From assembly GCF_000424005.1 (NCBI RefSeq), contig NZ_AUJB01000004.1, positions 27,590-91,589 of the forward strand: DNA of 64,000 nucleotides, in the 5' to 3' direction. Positions within the stretch are counted from its first letter, which is position 1. Every line of letters begins with the position of its first letter. Position numbers and translations under genes: made by a program. Below are positions 42,634 through 50,768 of this stretch, piece after piece. The stretch is from Pseudobutyrivibrio ruminis CF1b. GTDB lineage: Bacteria; Bacillota; Clostridia; Lachnospirales; Lachnospiraceae. The notes under the pieces were generated by a model. It worked only from the letters and a program-made list of their open reading frames with translations. It ran no database searches and had not been told where the DNA came from.

Positions 42634-43311
42634 ATGAAAGAAATAAGCATTTTTATTGATGAATCCGGTGATTTTGGCGAGTATGCTGTTCATTCACCAT
42701 TTTATATAATCACAATGGTTTTTCATGACCAATCTATTGATATTTCCGAGGATATTTCAAAACTTGATAAAGAATTAGATTATCTTGGACTTCATGATTT
42801 ATGTATCCATACCGGTCCAATTATTCGTAAAGAAGAAATATACAAACGCATGTCAATTCCTGAAAGACGTAGAGTTTTCAATAAAATGGTTGCTTTTGTT
42901 CGCCAATTAGATATCACTTATAAATCTTTTTATATTGAGAAAAAACATGTGGATGATCCGGTAGAGGCTGCTGGAAAACTTGCAAAACAAATATCCTCTT
43001 TCATCAGAGAACATTACTCAGATTTTCTTGATAGTGATCAGGTTAAAATATATTACGATAATGGACAGATTCAGGTAAGCAAAATTCTTGCTTCTGTATT
43101 CAGCGTCTTATTACCTAATCCTATATTTAGAAAAGTTTTGCCTAAGGATTATAAACTTTTTCAGGTTGCAGATTTGTTATGTACCTTTACACTAATTGAA
43201 TTGAAAATAGAAAAAAATTTATATTCAAAATCTGAAGAAATATTCTTTGGAAACAGACGTGACTTTAAAAAGAATTACTTAAAACACATTAAGAAAAAAG
43301 AATGGCAGTAA
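42634..43311 (+). CDS. DUF3800 domain protein
   Basis: A 225-residue protein that opens with ISIFIDESGDFGEYAVHSPFYIITMV, the IDESG signature of DUF3800. A later VKIYYDNGQIQVSKIL and FQVADLLCTFTLIE fit the same fold, which resembles an RNase H-like nuclease with acidic residues at Asp9, Glu10 and the later Asp positions. The function is unknown. These genes are frequent on mobile islands and often have structured RNA leaders, as here. GGGAG precedes ATG 42634. Confidence 0.85.
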   Translation: MKEISIFIDESGDFGEYAVHSPFYIITMVFHDQSIDISEDISKLDKELDYLGLHDLCIHTGPIIRKEEIYKRMSIPERRRVFNKMVAFVRQLDITYKSFYIEKKHVDDPVEAAGKLAKQISSFIREHYSDFLDSDQVKIYYDNGQIQVSKILASVFSVLLPNPIFRKVLPKDYKLFQVADLLCTFTLIELKIEKNLYSKSEEIFFGNRRDFKKNYLKHIKKKEWQ

Positions 43312-43336
43312 TATTAGAATTGGTACAATATGCTTA

Positions 43337-43360
43337 AGAGCCTCCAATATTGGAGGCTCT
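43337..43360. terminator. Hairpin between convergent genes
   Basis: AGAGCCTCCAATATTGGAGGCTCT is a perfect palindrome four bases short of the leftward gene's stop and 26 past the DUF3800 stop. The T-tracts are poor on both strands, so its termination strength is uncertain. Confidence 0.55.
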
Positions 43361-43364
43361 AATG

Positions 43365-44546
43365 TTATAATGCCAAATCTACATGAGCTACTGTGCCGGC
43401 AGCACCTGAACTTTCTTTCAGATAAATTCCCGTTTTACGTAAAACTCCATTTGTTTCACCAGCTATATCTTTATAAGAAAACTCGGTGTCTGCATTTCCA
43501 AGGTATATAGCTCCTACGTCTGCTTCTTTTAAGTTAAGAAGTTTATCATTTCCGATTTCATCTTTAGTCCAAACCTTTAATTTTGAAAAGATGGAGTCGT
43601 TTTCATCAATCCATCCATTATGGTCTTCATCATATTCTGCCAAATCACTGAATCCGTCGCCAGATTTGGTTCCAAAGAGCTCAGAGCCATCGTTTATCTT
43701 ACCATCTTCATTTTTATCTAACGCCAGGAATCCGCTACCTTTACCAACGAAAGAAATATCATCATCTGTGCCATCTGAATCAATATCGAATTTGAATTTC
43801 ATATCTGATACTGATGTGACATTAGAATCCATATTTATTACCAAAGGGTCTGTAAGGATTCTTGTGTATGATTCAGCTGATAGAGTATTGATTTTTTGAG
43901 ATAGGCTGCGTCCAAGCTGAACCTCTACATTAAAATACAAACTTCGTCCATCGGCAGTCTGAACGGTGCCTTGGCTTGCAAAGGTTGTATTTTCATATTC
44001 TAGATGGGTTCCTTCTGTAGCCGTTATTTTCTGCCAAACTTGAGTCCTAGAAACAGACTCAGCCGAAGACAGATTTAAGGTATTCTGACTGATTCCATTT
44101 ACACTAAAGCTAACGTCATTTGAATTATTATCACATCCACCAAGTACTCCCTTTTGCCAATTATTCAATTGTTCTTTTAGCTTTGTATCAAGTTTTTCTC
44201 CATTTAGTACTGCAAGAATCTTCTTTACAATGCTAATTTCTAAATCTTCAAAATCCCATTGACTTCTGCCTTGATTAGCCTCTCGAACTTGCTTTTCGTG
44301 CTCAGCCATCATATTCAAGGTGTTTTGCATATTTTTCTGTTGCTGATCCTTACGAGCCTGTTCCTCGTCTTTTTCATACTGTTTAATTGCTTCTTTGTAG
44401 GATTTTTCCCCTTCTTCAGAAAGCTGCATAATTGCACCAAGCGAGTCAATACTTGCTCGTCGTTCAATTGTAGCTGTTTCTAAATGGGTGTAAGAATAAG
44501 AATTGTGACTAGATGCCATGTTTACATGGCTGTTTTCAATCTTCAT
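43365..44546 (-). CDS. Calcium-binding (EF-hand-like) protein of unknown function
   Basis: A 393-residue protein with no signal peptide. Residues about 60-110 are a charged coiled coil. From about 240 the chain has the repeat-type calcium sites FDIDSDGTDDD, LDKNEDGKINDGSELFG and YDEDHNGWIDENDSIFSKLKVW, seen in many large bacterial surface and RTX-like proteins and in stand-alone Lachnospiraceae proteins of this type. It ends in GAAGTVAHVDLAL. ATG 44546 with AAAGGAG is the start; the ORF is open upstream. Its role, and whether it is exported without a signal peptide, is unclear. Confidence 0.7.
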   Translation of the reverse strand: MKIENSHVNMASSHNSYSYTHLETATIERRASIDSLGAIMQLSEEGEKSYKEAIKQYEKDEEQARKDQQQKNMQNTLNMMAEHEKQVREANQGRSQWDFEDLEISIVKKILAVLNGEKLDTKLKEQLNNWQKGVLGGCDNNSNDVSFSVNGISQNTLNLSSAESVSRTQVWQKITATEGTHLEYENTTFASQGTVQTADGRSLYFNVEVQLGRSLSQKINTLSAESYTRILTDPLVINMDSNVTSVSDMKFKFDIDSDGTDDDISFVGKGSGFLALDKNEDGKINDGSELFGTKSGDGFSDLAEYDEDHNGWIDENDSIFSKLKVWTKDEIGNDKLLNLKEADVGAIYLGNADTEFSYKDIAGETNGVLRKTGIYLKESSGAAGTVAHVDLAL

Positions 44547-44671
44547 AGCGGACTCCTTTCCACAAATAAAGAGTTTATAAGGCCAAACGCGAAGACTCTT
44601 TTGCACCTCCATATGCCTAGTCTACATTCTTAATATCGGAATGTTTTATAGAAATATAACCTTATAAAATA

Positions 44672-44707
44672 AAAAAATGCTTCCCACAACTGATTGTTGT
44701 AGGAAGC
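44672..44707 (-). terminator. Terminator of the anti-sigma gene
   Basis: GCTTCCCACAAC (44679-44690) pairs with GTTGTAGGAAGC (44696-44707) apart from one mismatch, followed on the minus strand by seven T residues. Confidence 0.88.
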
Positions 44708-44730
44708 GCAATGAATAGATATTAGAGGTG

Positions 44731-45729
44731 TTATTTCAGTGTCAAAGTTGCCATATTTCCATTAACATCTTTTATTTCGACTGATTTGATAGTATTTGGA
44801 TCAATGATGTTGTTAAATTCCACTGAGAAAATAGCATTATTATTTAATCCATCAATATTGTTTAAGCTATCTAAATCTTCGCAATTAATAATCTTTCCAT
44901 CATCAAGAGTGAGACTTGCAATATATGGTACTGGGGATTCTCTTTCGTCGAGCCATCTTTCTAAAACATCCTCAGATATGTTATATCTTATCTCAGCAGA
45001 GATAGGACTGATTTTAATTGATGCGGCCTCGCAATTAAAATCAGAAAGTGATTGATTTAAATCAATGACCTTAGCATTGCTTACTTCAGGAATAGGTAAA
45101 TCAAATGTCCACTTACCACCCAAACTTTTCTCAGATGAATCAAAATTCACAACTGAAAAGTCACTTAATTCTAAATGCAAAGTTTTACCAGTTAAGGTAA
45201 TTCCGGAATCAATTGAATCTGTTCCATCAATAATGAATATCAATTCATCATCCTTGATTCCCATGCTATAGCCTAAGGTATTACCTTCATAGCCTTGTAT
45301 ATATACTTCATCAATGTTTATATTAGGCTCTGCATCATTATTAAGCTCAATGCCTGAGTATTTTACTGCAAGATTAATCTTATTATCATCAGCCACAATT
45401 GCTACTGGTGTAAGAGTAATTCCATTATCCGTAATAGCATATTTTGAATAATCATCACTCTCTGAAAAAATAATAGCCTGGCCCTGATCTGTGAGCGATT
45501 GTTGTTCCTCATCAGTAGCATTGAAATAACTACTCAAACCTCTTCCCCAAAAGTGATGAATAGCAGCTGTTGATGTAATTGTCGTCAAAAGAATTAAGCA
45601 TACACATGCAGCCATTGAAAATCGTTTATTGTATTTTACGACCTTATTGTCGGCGTGATATCTTGCACACTGTGTGATTAAAACATCGTCTACACCATTA
45701 AATGCTAAAAATAAGTTTTCTTTTTTCAT
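44731..45729 (-). CDS. Membrane anti-sigma factor-like protein (DUF4179-type)
   Basis: A 332-residue protein with a 40-residue cytoplasmic part, one membrane helix (about 39-60, MAACVCLILLTTITSTAAI) and a large outer domain. The start of the outer part, SSYFNATDEEQQSLTDQGQAI followed by DNGITLTPVAIVADDNKINLAVK, matches DUF4179 proteins. These are encoded next to ECF sigma genes and are taken as their anti-sigma partners. Its start overlaps the sigma gene by four bases (ATGA). Confidence 0.83.
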   Translation of the reverse strand: MKKENLFLAFNGVDDVLITQCARYHADNKVVKYNKRFSMAACVCLILLTTITSTAAIHHFWGRGLSSYFNATDEEQQSLTDQGQAIIFSESDDYSKYAITDNGITLTPVAIVADDNKINLAVKYSGIELNNDAEPNINIDEVYIQGYEGNTLGYSMGIKDDELIFIIDGTDSIDSGITLTGKTLHLELSDFSVVNFDSSEKSLGGKWTFDLPIPEVSNAKVIDLNQSLSDFNCEAASIKISPISAEIRYNISEDVLERWLDERESPVPYIASLTLDDGKIINCEDLDSLNNIDGLNNNAIFSVEFNNIIDPNTIKSVEIKDVNGNMATLTLK

Positions 45730-46289
45730 GATACTAAATAGCCCTCCTTTAACAAACGTGTTTGAAGCTTTGTTCTCAACCTACTAAGTGTTACTGAAAC
45801 ATTGTTCTTTGACATGCCGTATTTCTTTGATATGTCGGTAATATCTTCTACATAGAAGTATCTGCTGAGAAAGATGTATGCCTCCCTCTCTGGAAGCGCC
45901 CTAACAAAATCTGCTACTATGCTCTCAAGCTCTTTCCCTAAAATAGACTGTTCGACACCATTTGATGCAGGAATACATTCCTCTAGTTCATCCAGTATTT
46001 CATGCATTGTGCCATTTCCACGTTTTTTACTTCGAATTGCTCTATATTTGTCAAAAGCAAGTTCTCTAGTAATTTTTGCTAAAAAGGCTTTTAAGACTTT
46101 TGGTCGCGTAGGTGGGATTCTATTCCAAGTCTTCAAATAAGTATCATTTAAACATTCCTCAGCATCTAATTCATCATTAAGGATATTTTCAGCAATTGAC
46201 TCCAAATAATTTCCATATTTAGAATCAGTTTCTTCTATAGCTCTTTCATTTCGTTTGAAATACAGCTCAATTATTTCCTCGTCTTTCAT
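45726..46289 (-). CDS. ECF-type RNA polymerase sigma factor
   Basis: A 187-residue sigma factor. Region 2 includes LDAEECLNDTYLKTWNRIPP, and AKITRELAFDKYRAIRS follows. Region 4 is EREAYIFLSRYFYVEDITDISKKYGMSKNNVSVTLSRLRTKL, with a clear helix-turn-helix. There is no region 3. The following gene encodes the likely anti-sigma partner, coupled by an ATGA overlap. A strong AAAAGGGGG site precedes ATG 46289. Confidence 0.9.
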   Translation of the reverse strand: MKDEEIIELYFKRNERAIEETDSKYGNYLESIAENILNDELDAEECLNDTYLKTWNRIPPTRPKVLKAFLAKITRELAFDKYRAIRSKKRGNGTMHEILDELEECIPASNGVEQSILGKELESIVADFVRALPEREAYIFLSRYFYVEDITDISKKYGMSKNNVSVTLSRLRTKLQTRLLKEGYLVS

Positions 46290-46392
46290 ATATGCCCCCT
46301 TTTAGATTTATTTGTAAGCGACTTACACTTATATAGCCGTAAAGTAGCAAAGGATATTACAAAACTTTTAAAAAAATTATAATCAAATAAGA

Positions 46393-46413
46393 ATGAGCCT
46401 CCATAAAGGAGGC
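46393..46413 (-). terminator. Terminator of the small lipoprotein gene
   Basis: GAGCCTCC and GGAGGCTC form a perfect 8 bp stem around a five-base loop, 23 nt past the stop of the leftward gene at 46436, with a T-rich stretch further on. Confidence 0.7.
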
Positions 46414-46435
46414 TCGTCTGTTATCGTAACCATAA

Positions 46436-46867
46436 TTAATTATCTAATTCAATTTTATAAACGTTAGGAAGAATCGCAGGCAGGACTTCTTCAACACTGC
46501 CATCAAACCAAATCCTTACCGAATCCCCTTCAGAAAAATCAGTCTCTAATGTTGAACCATCAACTACATAGTCTCCATCTGCAAGAGATACAAACATATC
46601 ATCCATATCTACAAAGGTTACAAGTAACTGTCCATCATTTCTAACTTCTTTGATTGTAGCAGTAAAATTAGCTACTTCTATAGGAATAGATGAATCTGTT
46701 AATTGGGAATCTCTGAAAATATATTTCTCTCCATCAATATCAACGACTATTTGGCCTTCAGCCTCGCTTGTAGTGTAGCTTAACAAATCGTCATTGGTGT
46801 TTTTTTCACAGGCTGATAAGCAAAAAAACAACACAGCTATTAAAAATAAAGATTTTGGATTTTTCAT
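46436..46867 (-). CDS. Small secreted lipoprotein, function unknown
   Basis: A 143-residue protein with a lipoprotein signal: MKNPKSLFLIAVLFFCLSAC, the cysteine at residue 20. The mature part is acidic with the strands YIFRDSQL, FTATIKEVRNDGQLLVTFVD and GDSVRIWFDG, which resembles a small OB-like beta barrel of the kind seen in DUF3221-type lipoproteins. I give that only as a resemblance. It stands alone between the ECF sigma pair and an XRE regulator gene. Confidence 0.72.
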   Translation of the reverse strand: MKNPKSLFLIAVLFFCLSACEKNTNDDLLSYTTSEAEGQIVVDIDGEKYIFRDSQLTDSSIPIEVANFTATIKEVRNDGQLLVTFVDMDDMFVSLADGDYVVDGSTLETDFSEGDSVRIWFDGSVEEVLPAILPNVYKIELDN

Positions 46868-46913
46868 ACATAATTTCCCCTCAAGTATTTATTATACTTA
46901 AATACTATCATTC

Positions 46914-47417
46914 TTAAACAAAGTTAACAAAGCTAACTTGCAACTGGACCTCCCAATTCCATAGCAAAGAATAAGAGCAAACATATAAGAATAGGCAAAA
47001 CAAGTGAAAGCATACCATAATGAATCCTATAGGCTGCATGATATCAATTAAAAAAATGCTCATTATGATAACAGCAAATACAATAGCTGTTATTATAATA
47101 TTTCTACGTTCAATTTTTCGTTGATAGTCAACAACATCAATAACATTTGTAATAGCTTCTGAAACATTTTTATTAGCAATATCTTCTGATTGGTTTTTCT
47201 CAGAACGCATCAATTCAACTAAATCAACATCCAAGGCATCAGCAAGTGGTTCTATAAGCTTGATATCCGGAAATCCTAAACCTCGTTCCCATTTTGAAAT
47301 TGCCTTATCAGTGACATTAATTCTTTCAGCTAATTCTGCTTGTGTCCACCCCTTTTCTTTTCTAAGTTGAGATTTTCGCTTTCTAAACGCTTTGTTAAGG
47401 CATGTTATTATCCTCAA
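46914..47417 (-). CDS. XRE-family regulator with membrane segments, possibly damaged at both ends
   Basis: A 167-residue ORF. The helix-turn-helix is clear: QLRKEKGWTQAELAERINVT followed by DKAISKWERGLGFPDIKLIEPLADAL. The C-terminal part has two or three hydrophobic segments (about 108-150). The N-terminus (TTG start, no ribosome site, MRIITCLNKAFRKRKS) is unlike the usual compact start of the family, and the last residues WEVQLQVSFVNFV look out of frame. So the gene may be decayed. It borders the region of gene fragments at 47,500-47,900. Confidence 0.6.
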   Translation of the reverse strand: MRIITCLNKAFRKRKSQLRKEKGWTQAELAERINVTDKAISKWERGLGFPDIKLIEPLADALDVDLVELMRSEKNQSEDIANKNVSEAITNVIDVVDYQRKIERRNIIITAIVFAVIIMSIFLIDIMQPIGFIMVCFHLFCLFLYVCSYSLLWNWEVQLQVSFVNFV

Positions 47418-47538
47418 GAATATTGACTAAATCTCCATAACCTGAATTTTTCATAGCCATATGGCGTTCAATTCATTTTACCATTAAAAATTTTTAATGT
47501 TAGTGTCCACTTTTCTGGTATTAAAAAGAGAAACTAGT

Positions 47539-47658
47539 TTTTCTTCTAATGTAGTTTTTGAGATAAATGGTGTTATTTATGATTTCTCTTCGTTTGATAA
47601 TGATATGTCTGCTGAGGAATTCCTCGATATGGCAGAAGAAATTGTAAGAGCAAAATAA
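47539..47658 (+). pseudogene. C-terminal fragment of a DUF4367/anti-sigma-like protein
   Basis: An open stretch without a start codon reads VVFEINGVIYDFSSFD followed by MSAEEFLDMAEEIVRAK and a stop. This is the usual end of DUF4367-type outer domains. Upstream sequence gives no continuation. Confidence 0.5.
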
Positions 47659-47660
47659 GA

Positions 47661-47867
47661 TTTGTTAAAATGCAGCCATTAATCTGTTCTATGACACCAG
47701 GTGATTTTACTAAAACAGGACACTTTATTGTTTTAACAGGTGTAACTGATGATGGGCAGATTATTGTAAATGATCCAAATAGTCCAAAGAACTCAAAAAA
47801 GCACTGGGATGTTGATATCCTTGTTTCTCAGATGAAAAGCATTTGGAAATATTCATATAATCAATAG
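47661..47867 (+). pseudogene. C-terminal fragment of a C39-like peptidase
   Basis: The fragment reads LICSMTPGDFTKTGHFIVLTG and IIVNDPNSPKNSKKHWDVDI and ends WKYSYNQ. The histidine (GHFIVL) and Asp (NDP) of a C39-type peptidase are present, but the domain with the catalytic cysteine is missing. It shares its last 38 residues with the fragment at 27,176. A possible start at ATG 47670 has no ribosome site. Confidence 0.7.
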
Positions 47868-47877
47868 AAGAATGTGA

Positions 47878-47895
47878 TTCGAGTCCCGTTCATGA
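47878..47895 (+). repeat. Short tRNA-Gly T-arm fragment
   Basis: GATTCGAGTCCCGTTC repeats the T-arm and 3' side of tRNA-Gly (GGTTCGAGTCCCGTCT). It is in the plus orientation, directly after the C39 fragment, and is the rightmost of the tRNA-derived scars. Confidence 0.45.
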
Positions 47896-47964
47896 GTAGT
47901 TTATTGTAGGATAATGTAGCATTGAATTAAAGAGAATTTGATGTTATAGTATAGATAAAGAAAG

Positions 47965-48147
47965 CACCCACTCCAAAGTGGATGCTCCCGAATTTAGAAG
48001 ACTTTAGCTCTCAGTGAGAGCCGCCTCTTTCGTTTGCAGACGAGAGAGGCATTATTTTTTTCGCTTGTTGTTTCTCTTATCGAGAAAGCTAAGCAACGCA
48101 AGTAGGAAACCACAAGCTGTAAAAAGCAATGCTAACACAGTTAGCAA
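47965..48147 (-). pseudogene. Holin-like type I toxin remnant with downstream RNA hairpins
   Basis: On the minus strand 48147-48052 reads LTVLALLFTACGFLLALLSF followed by LDKRNNKRKK and a stop, the typical hydrophobic helix plus basic tail of the putative holin-like toxins (Hol_Tox type). No ATG or ribosome site is left; TTG 48147 is the only possible start. Downstream hairpins, GCCTCTTTC...GAGAGAGGC near 48,030 and GCACCCACT...AGTGGATGC near 47,967, match the place of the antitoxin RNA and terminator in such loci. I rate it as probably decayed. Confidence 0.5.
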
Positions 48148-48231
48148 AATGTTCTGTTTTTACAATCGAACATTCTAAGTTTCTTAGTACTTTTATGAGT
48201 ACATTTGCTCCATACTGGATGACCTATTTTC

Positions 48232-48783
48232 CTACTCTTCCAACTCCTCAAACTTCTTTGCAAACAGCCTCTGAAACTCCTGATTCTCTTTGGCCATCAC
48301 TTTCTGATAATCTGCAAGCTGCTCACTTGTGAGCTCATCACTGGACAGCCATTTCAACTGAGAATTAGCTTTTTCAGTTTTTATAACCACCTGCACATAC
48401 TCAGGCCCTATCATCAGAAGCTCCATGGATTCTTTCTTATCCAAAAAACCACTGGTGGTGATTCCCAAAGTATCATATATAATGTCATTTGCTATAGGCC
48501 CTAAAACAACATCAGCCTCCAGCTCATCTGGTTTCAAATGTCTGTTACCGTAGATATACTCAAACCACTCTTCGCTCCTATCAAACTTTTTCACCACAAG
48601 CCCCTCAGTATCAAGCTCATAATGATTCACTATAGTCCTCTTCCCAGAGCTTTCCTTGGCCCATCTATAGGCAAATTCCTTGTCAGGGGTGGTGTAAAAA
48701 CCCTGGCCAAAGTCAGCATTTTTCCTCCCATAATGAATATCCGGCTCTTTAATTACATCAAATCCAGCATGATATAAAAGCAT
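48232..48783 (-). CDS. DUF3990 protein (ADP-ribosyltransferase-like fold)
   Basis: A 183-residue protein. LLYHAGFDVIKEPDIHYGRKNADFGQGFYTT is the conserved opening of DUF3990, with the DFGQGFYTT block corresponding to the NAD-binding loop in ART-type enzymes; AYRWAKES and GNRHLKPDELEADVVLGPIAND follow. Such proteins occur both as single genes and in toxin-like contexts. No partner antitoxin gene is adjacent. The enzyme activity and targets are unknown. ATG 48783 with GGAGGAGG upstream. Confidence 0.8.
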   Translation of the reverse strand: MLLYHAGFDVIKEPDIHYGRKNADFGQGFYTTPDKEFAYRWAKESSGKRTIVNHYELDTEGLVVKKFDRSEEWFEYIYGNRHLKPDELEADVVLGPIANDIIYDTLGITTSGFLDKKESMELLMIGPEYVQVVIKTEKANSQLKWLSSDELTSEQLADYQKVMAKENQEFQRLFAKKFEELEE

Positions 48784-48913
48784 CAGACCTCCTCCTATTA
48801 ACCCACTATTAATTCATATTATAACCAATTTTATTTTTAATACACAGTCCATAGAGGATTATCTATATCCGCCCGTTATACGTTATATTAAAAAATAATA
48901 TTACAAATAATTG

Positions 48914-48942
48914 TTGACATATAACTTTTCAGGTGATACAAT
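48914..48942 (+). promoter_or_regulatory. Strong sigma-A promoter for the 120-residue gene
   Basis: A perfect TTGACA (48914-48919), 17-nt spacer and TACAAT (48937-48942). The leader is about 45 nt. Confidence 0.8.
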
Positions 48943-48992
48943 GCTTATGTTTGAGAAGAGTAGGTACGTTTTTAGTTTTATGAGGTGTAAAA

Positions 48993-49355
48993 ATGGAATT
49001 AACAACACTTAACAAAGAATACAAATTACTTCGTGAGGAAAGCTCAGAGAAATTTGTAAAAATGAGTGCTATCGATCCTACAATCACTTTCGTAGAAGAA
49101 TACTGGATTACATCTGATCACACTCTTGGAAATGCAAAGGCCTTTTTCGATTCATACGAATTGGCTGTTGAATATGCACTTGATAGAGTTGATTATAGAA
49201 TGACACTTAATGAAGATGGTCAGAAGCCATTCATCATTTTAGTAAATGGTAAGGCAATCAATACTTACGGCCAACTTGATAGCTTCCTTAAGGGTGAATT
49301 CAAGATTTCTACCGCAAACGTGATTGAGAACAACGTAAAGAGATTATATTCATAA
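48993..49355 (+). CDS. Conserved-looking 120-residue soluble protein, function unknown
   Basis: An acidic protein beginning MELTTLNKEYKLLREES with segments VEEYWITSDHTLGNAKAFFDSYELAVEY and KPFIILVNGKAINTYGQLDSFL. It has no membrane segment, signal peptide or cysteines. It has a strong promoter, a TGAGGTG ribosome site and a strong terminator, so it is clearly a stand-alone expressed gene. I do not recognise a family. Confidence 0.75.
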   Translation: MELTTLNKEYKLLREESSEKFVKMSAIDPTITFVEEYWITSDHTLGNAKAFFDSYELAVEYALDRVDYRMTLNEDGQKPFIILVNGKAINTYGQLDSFLKGEFKISTANVIENNVKRLYS

Positions 49356-49390
49356 TATGATTACATTACTTATAGCAATTCATATAATAA

Positions 49391-49430
49391 AAAAGGCCCT
49401 TGCATCGTTTAAATAATGCAAGGGCTTTTT
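49391..49430. terminator. Bidirectional terminator between the 120-residue gene and the MATE gene
   Basis: GCCCTTGCAT (49396-49405) pairs perfectly with ATGCAAGGGC (49416-49425). The stem is flanked by A-rich bases on the left and T-rich bases on the right, so it can serve both converging genes. Confidence 0.9.
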
Positions 49431-49445
49431 CATGTCTAAATCTTT

Positions 49446-50768
49446 CTATTTTTTCCACAACCATTTCAAAGGCACAGTGAGTAAAATGGCCTTTATAACA
49501 TTGTCTGCAATCATACAGCACCATACTCCCACTAGTCCAAATCCAAAGAAATGTATACCTATAAAGGTAGATAAAATACGCACGATCCACATACCACCAA
49601 ACTCGACAACAAATGGATATTTAGTCCTTCCAAGGCCGTAATAAATACCTTCAGAAATAATGTATAGGCCAAAGAACGGCTCATTGAAAGCTACCATTCT
49701 AAGTACTTTACTTCCCAAGGCAATAACCTCAGGATCGTTTGTAAAGAATCCCATCAATGGTTCTGCAAAAACAAACAGAAGCACTCCGCTGAGTGTCATT
49801 ATCAGTACAGTAGCCAAAATACTGCTTACGCAAACAGCATGATACTTATCGTGATCCTGTTCTCCATAGGAAATACCGACCATGGTATTGGCTGCTGATT
49901 TAAATCCATATCCGCCGATATAGAACAGCTCCTCTGCTCCTACGGCAATACTGTGAGCTGCAAAAATAATGGTGCCCATATGAGATACCAGGCCTGCGAA
50001 TACCACATAGCCTGATGTAGATGCCACGTTAATAAGAAGCACTGGAAGAGATAATCTCCACATTCTATCAATGATCTCTTTTTCAATGGAAAAGATTGGC
50101 CCTTCCATCTTAAACTCTTTATGACCAAGAAATACCTTCAATGTCAACAAGCCACTAACAACAGATGAAATACATGTAGCAAAAGCCGCTCCGTCTACAC
50201 CAAGATTGAAAATATAGATGAAGATATAATCCAGCACCACATTGAGAATATTAGCTCCTACACCGATGTACATAGGAGTCTTGGTATCCTTTGTAGCACG
50301 AATAGCCGCGGATAAAACTATGTTTATTGATCTAAATACGATAGGTAAAGAAATCCAGAAAAAATATCTGGTAGCCGCAGGAGCAACCACTTCCGAAGCA
50401 CCCATCCAGCCTGCTACAAAAGGCGATACAGCAAGACAAATAGCCTCAACTGTAGCACCTACAGCAATTGAAAAGACAAGACTGGCCTTTGCCACCTGTG
50501 ATATTTTATGATGTTCACCACTACCTATAGCCTGTGCAATCTGAGTCATGGCACCTACGCCAAAAGCCACAGGTATGCTACCTATAAGCCAGGTTATAGT
50601 GGTAGATGTAGATACAGCGGCAGTGGCATTGGCTCCAAGTCGTCCAACCATGGCGGTATCCACATACTGCATCAATACAGACAGTATCTGCTCCAGCATG
50701 GTAGGCAAAGCCACCACTACAACTGATAGAAATATATTTTTTAGGGAATTATTCTTCGTTAACGTCAT
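49446..50768 (-). CDS. MATE family efflux transporter
   Basis: A 440-residue membrane protein with about 12 helices. The N-terminus IFLSVVVVALPTMLEQILSVLMQYVDTAMVG and the mirrored central LWRLSLPVLLINVASTSGYVVFAG show the two-bundle MATE fold, which expels drugs or metabolites against Na+ or H+. The substrate is not predictable. The start overlaps the J-domain gene by 20 nt. Last gene of the degV-folC operon. Confidence 0.92.
   Translation of the reverse strand: MTLTKNNSLKNIFLSVVVVALPTMLEQILSVLMQYVDTAMVGRLGANATAAVSTSTTITWLIGSIPVAFGVGAMTQIAQAIGSGEHHKISQVAKASLVFSIAVGATVEAICLAVSPFVAGWMGASEVVAPAATRYFFWISLPIVFRSINIVLSAAIRATKDTKTPMYIGVGANILNVVLDYIFIYIFNLGVDGAAFATCISSVVSGLLTLKVFLGHKEFKMEGPIFSIEKEIIDRMWRLSLPVLLINVASTSGYVVFAGLVSHMGTIIFAAHSIAVGAEELFYIGGYGFKSAANTMVGISYGEQDHDKYHAVCVSSILATVLIMTLSGVLLFVFAEPLMGFFTNDPEVIALGSKVLRMVAFNEPFFGLYIISEGIYYGLGRTKYPFVVEFGGMWIVRILSTFIGIHFFGFGLVGVWCCMIADNVIKAILLTVPLKWLWKK

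Noticed and set aside
42407..42637. Rightward 76-codon ORF after the tRNA
   Set aside because: It crosses the tRNA terminator, an integration scar and the structured leader, and has no ribosome site.
43337..43360. Regulatory operator
   Set aside because: The perfect palindrome lies between two converging gene ends, where a terminator is the simpler reading, though its T-tracts are weak.
47402..47463. Short leftward reading frame starting MAMKNSGYGDL upstream of the XRE gene
   Set aside because: Only about 20 codons, no ribosome site, and no similarity I recognise; it may be part of the decayed sequence there.
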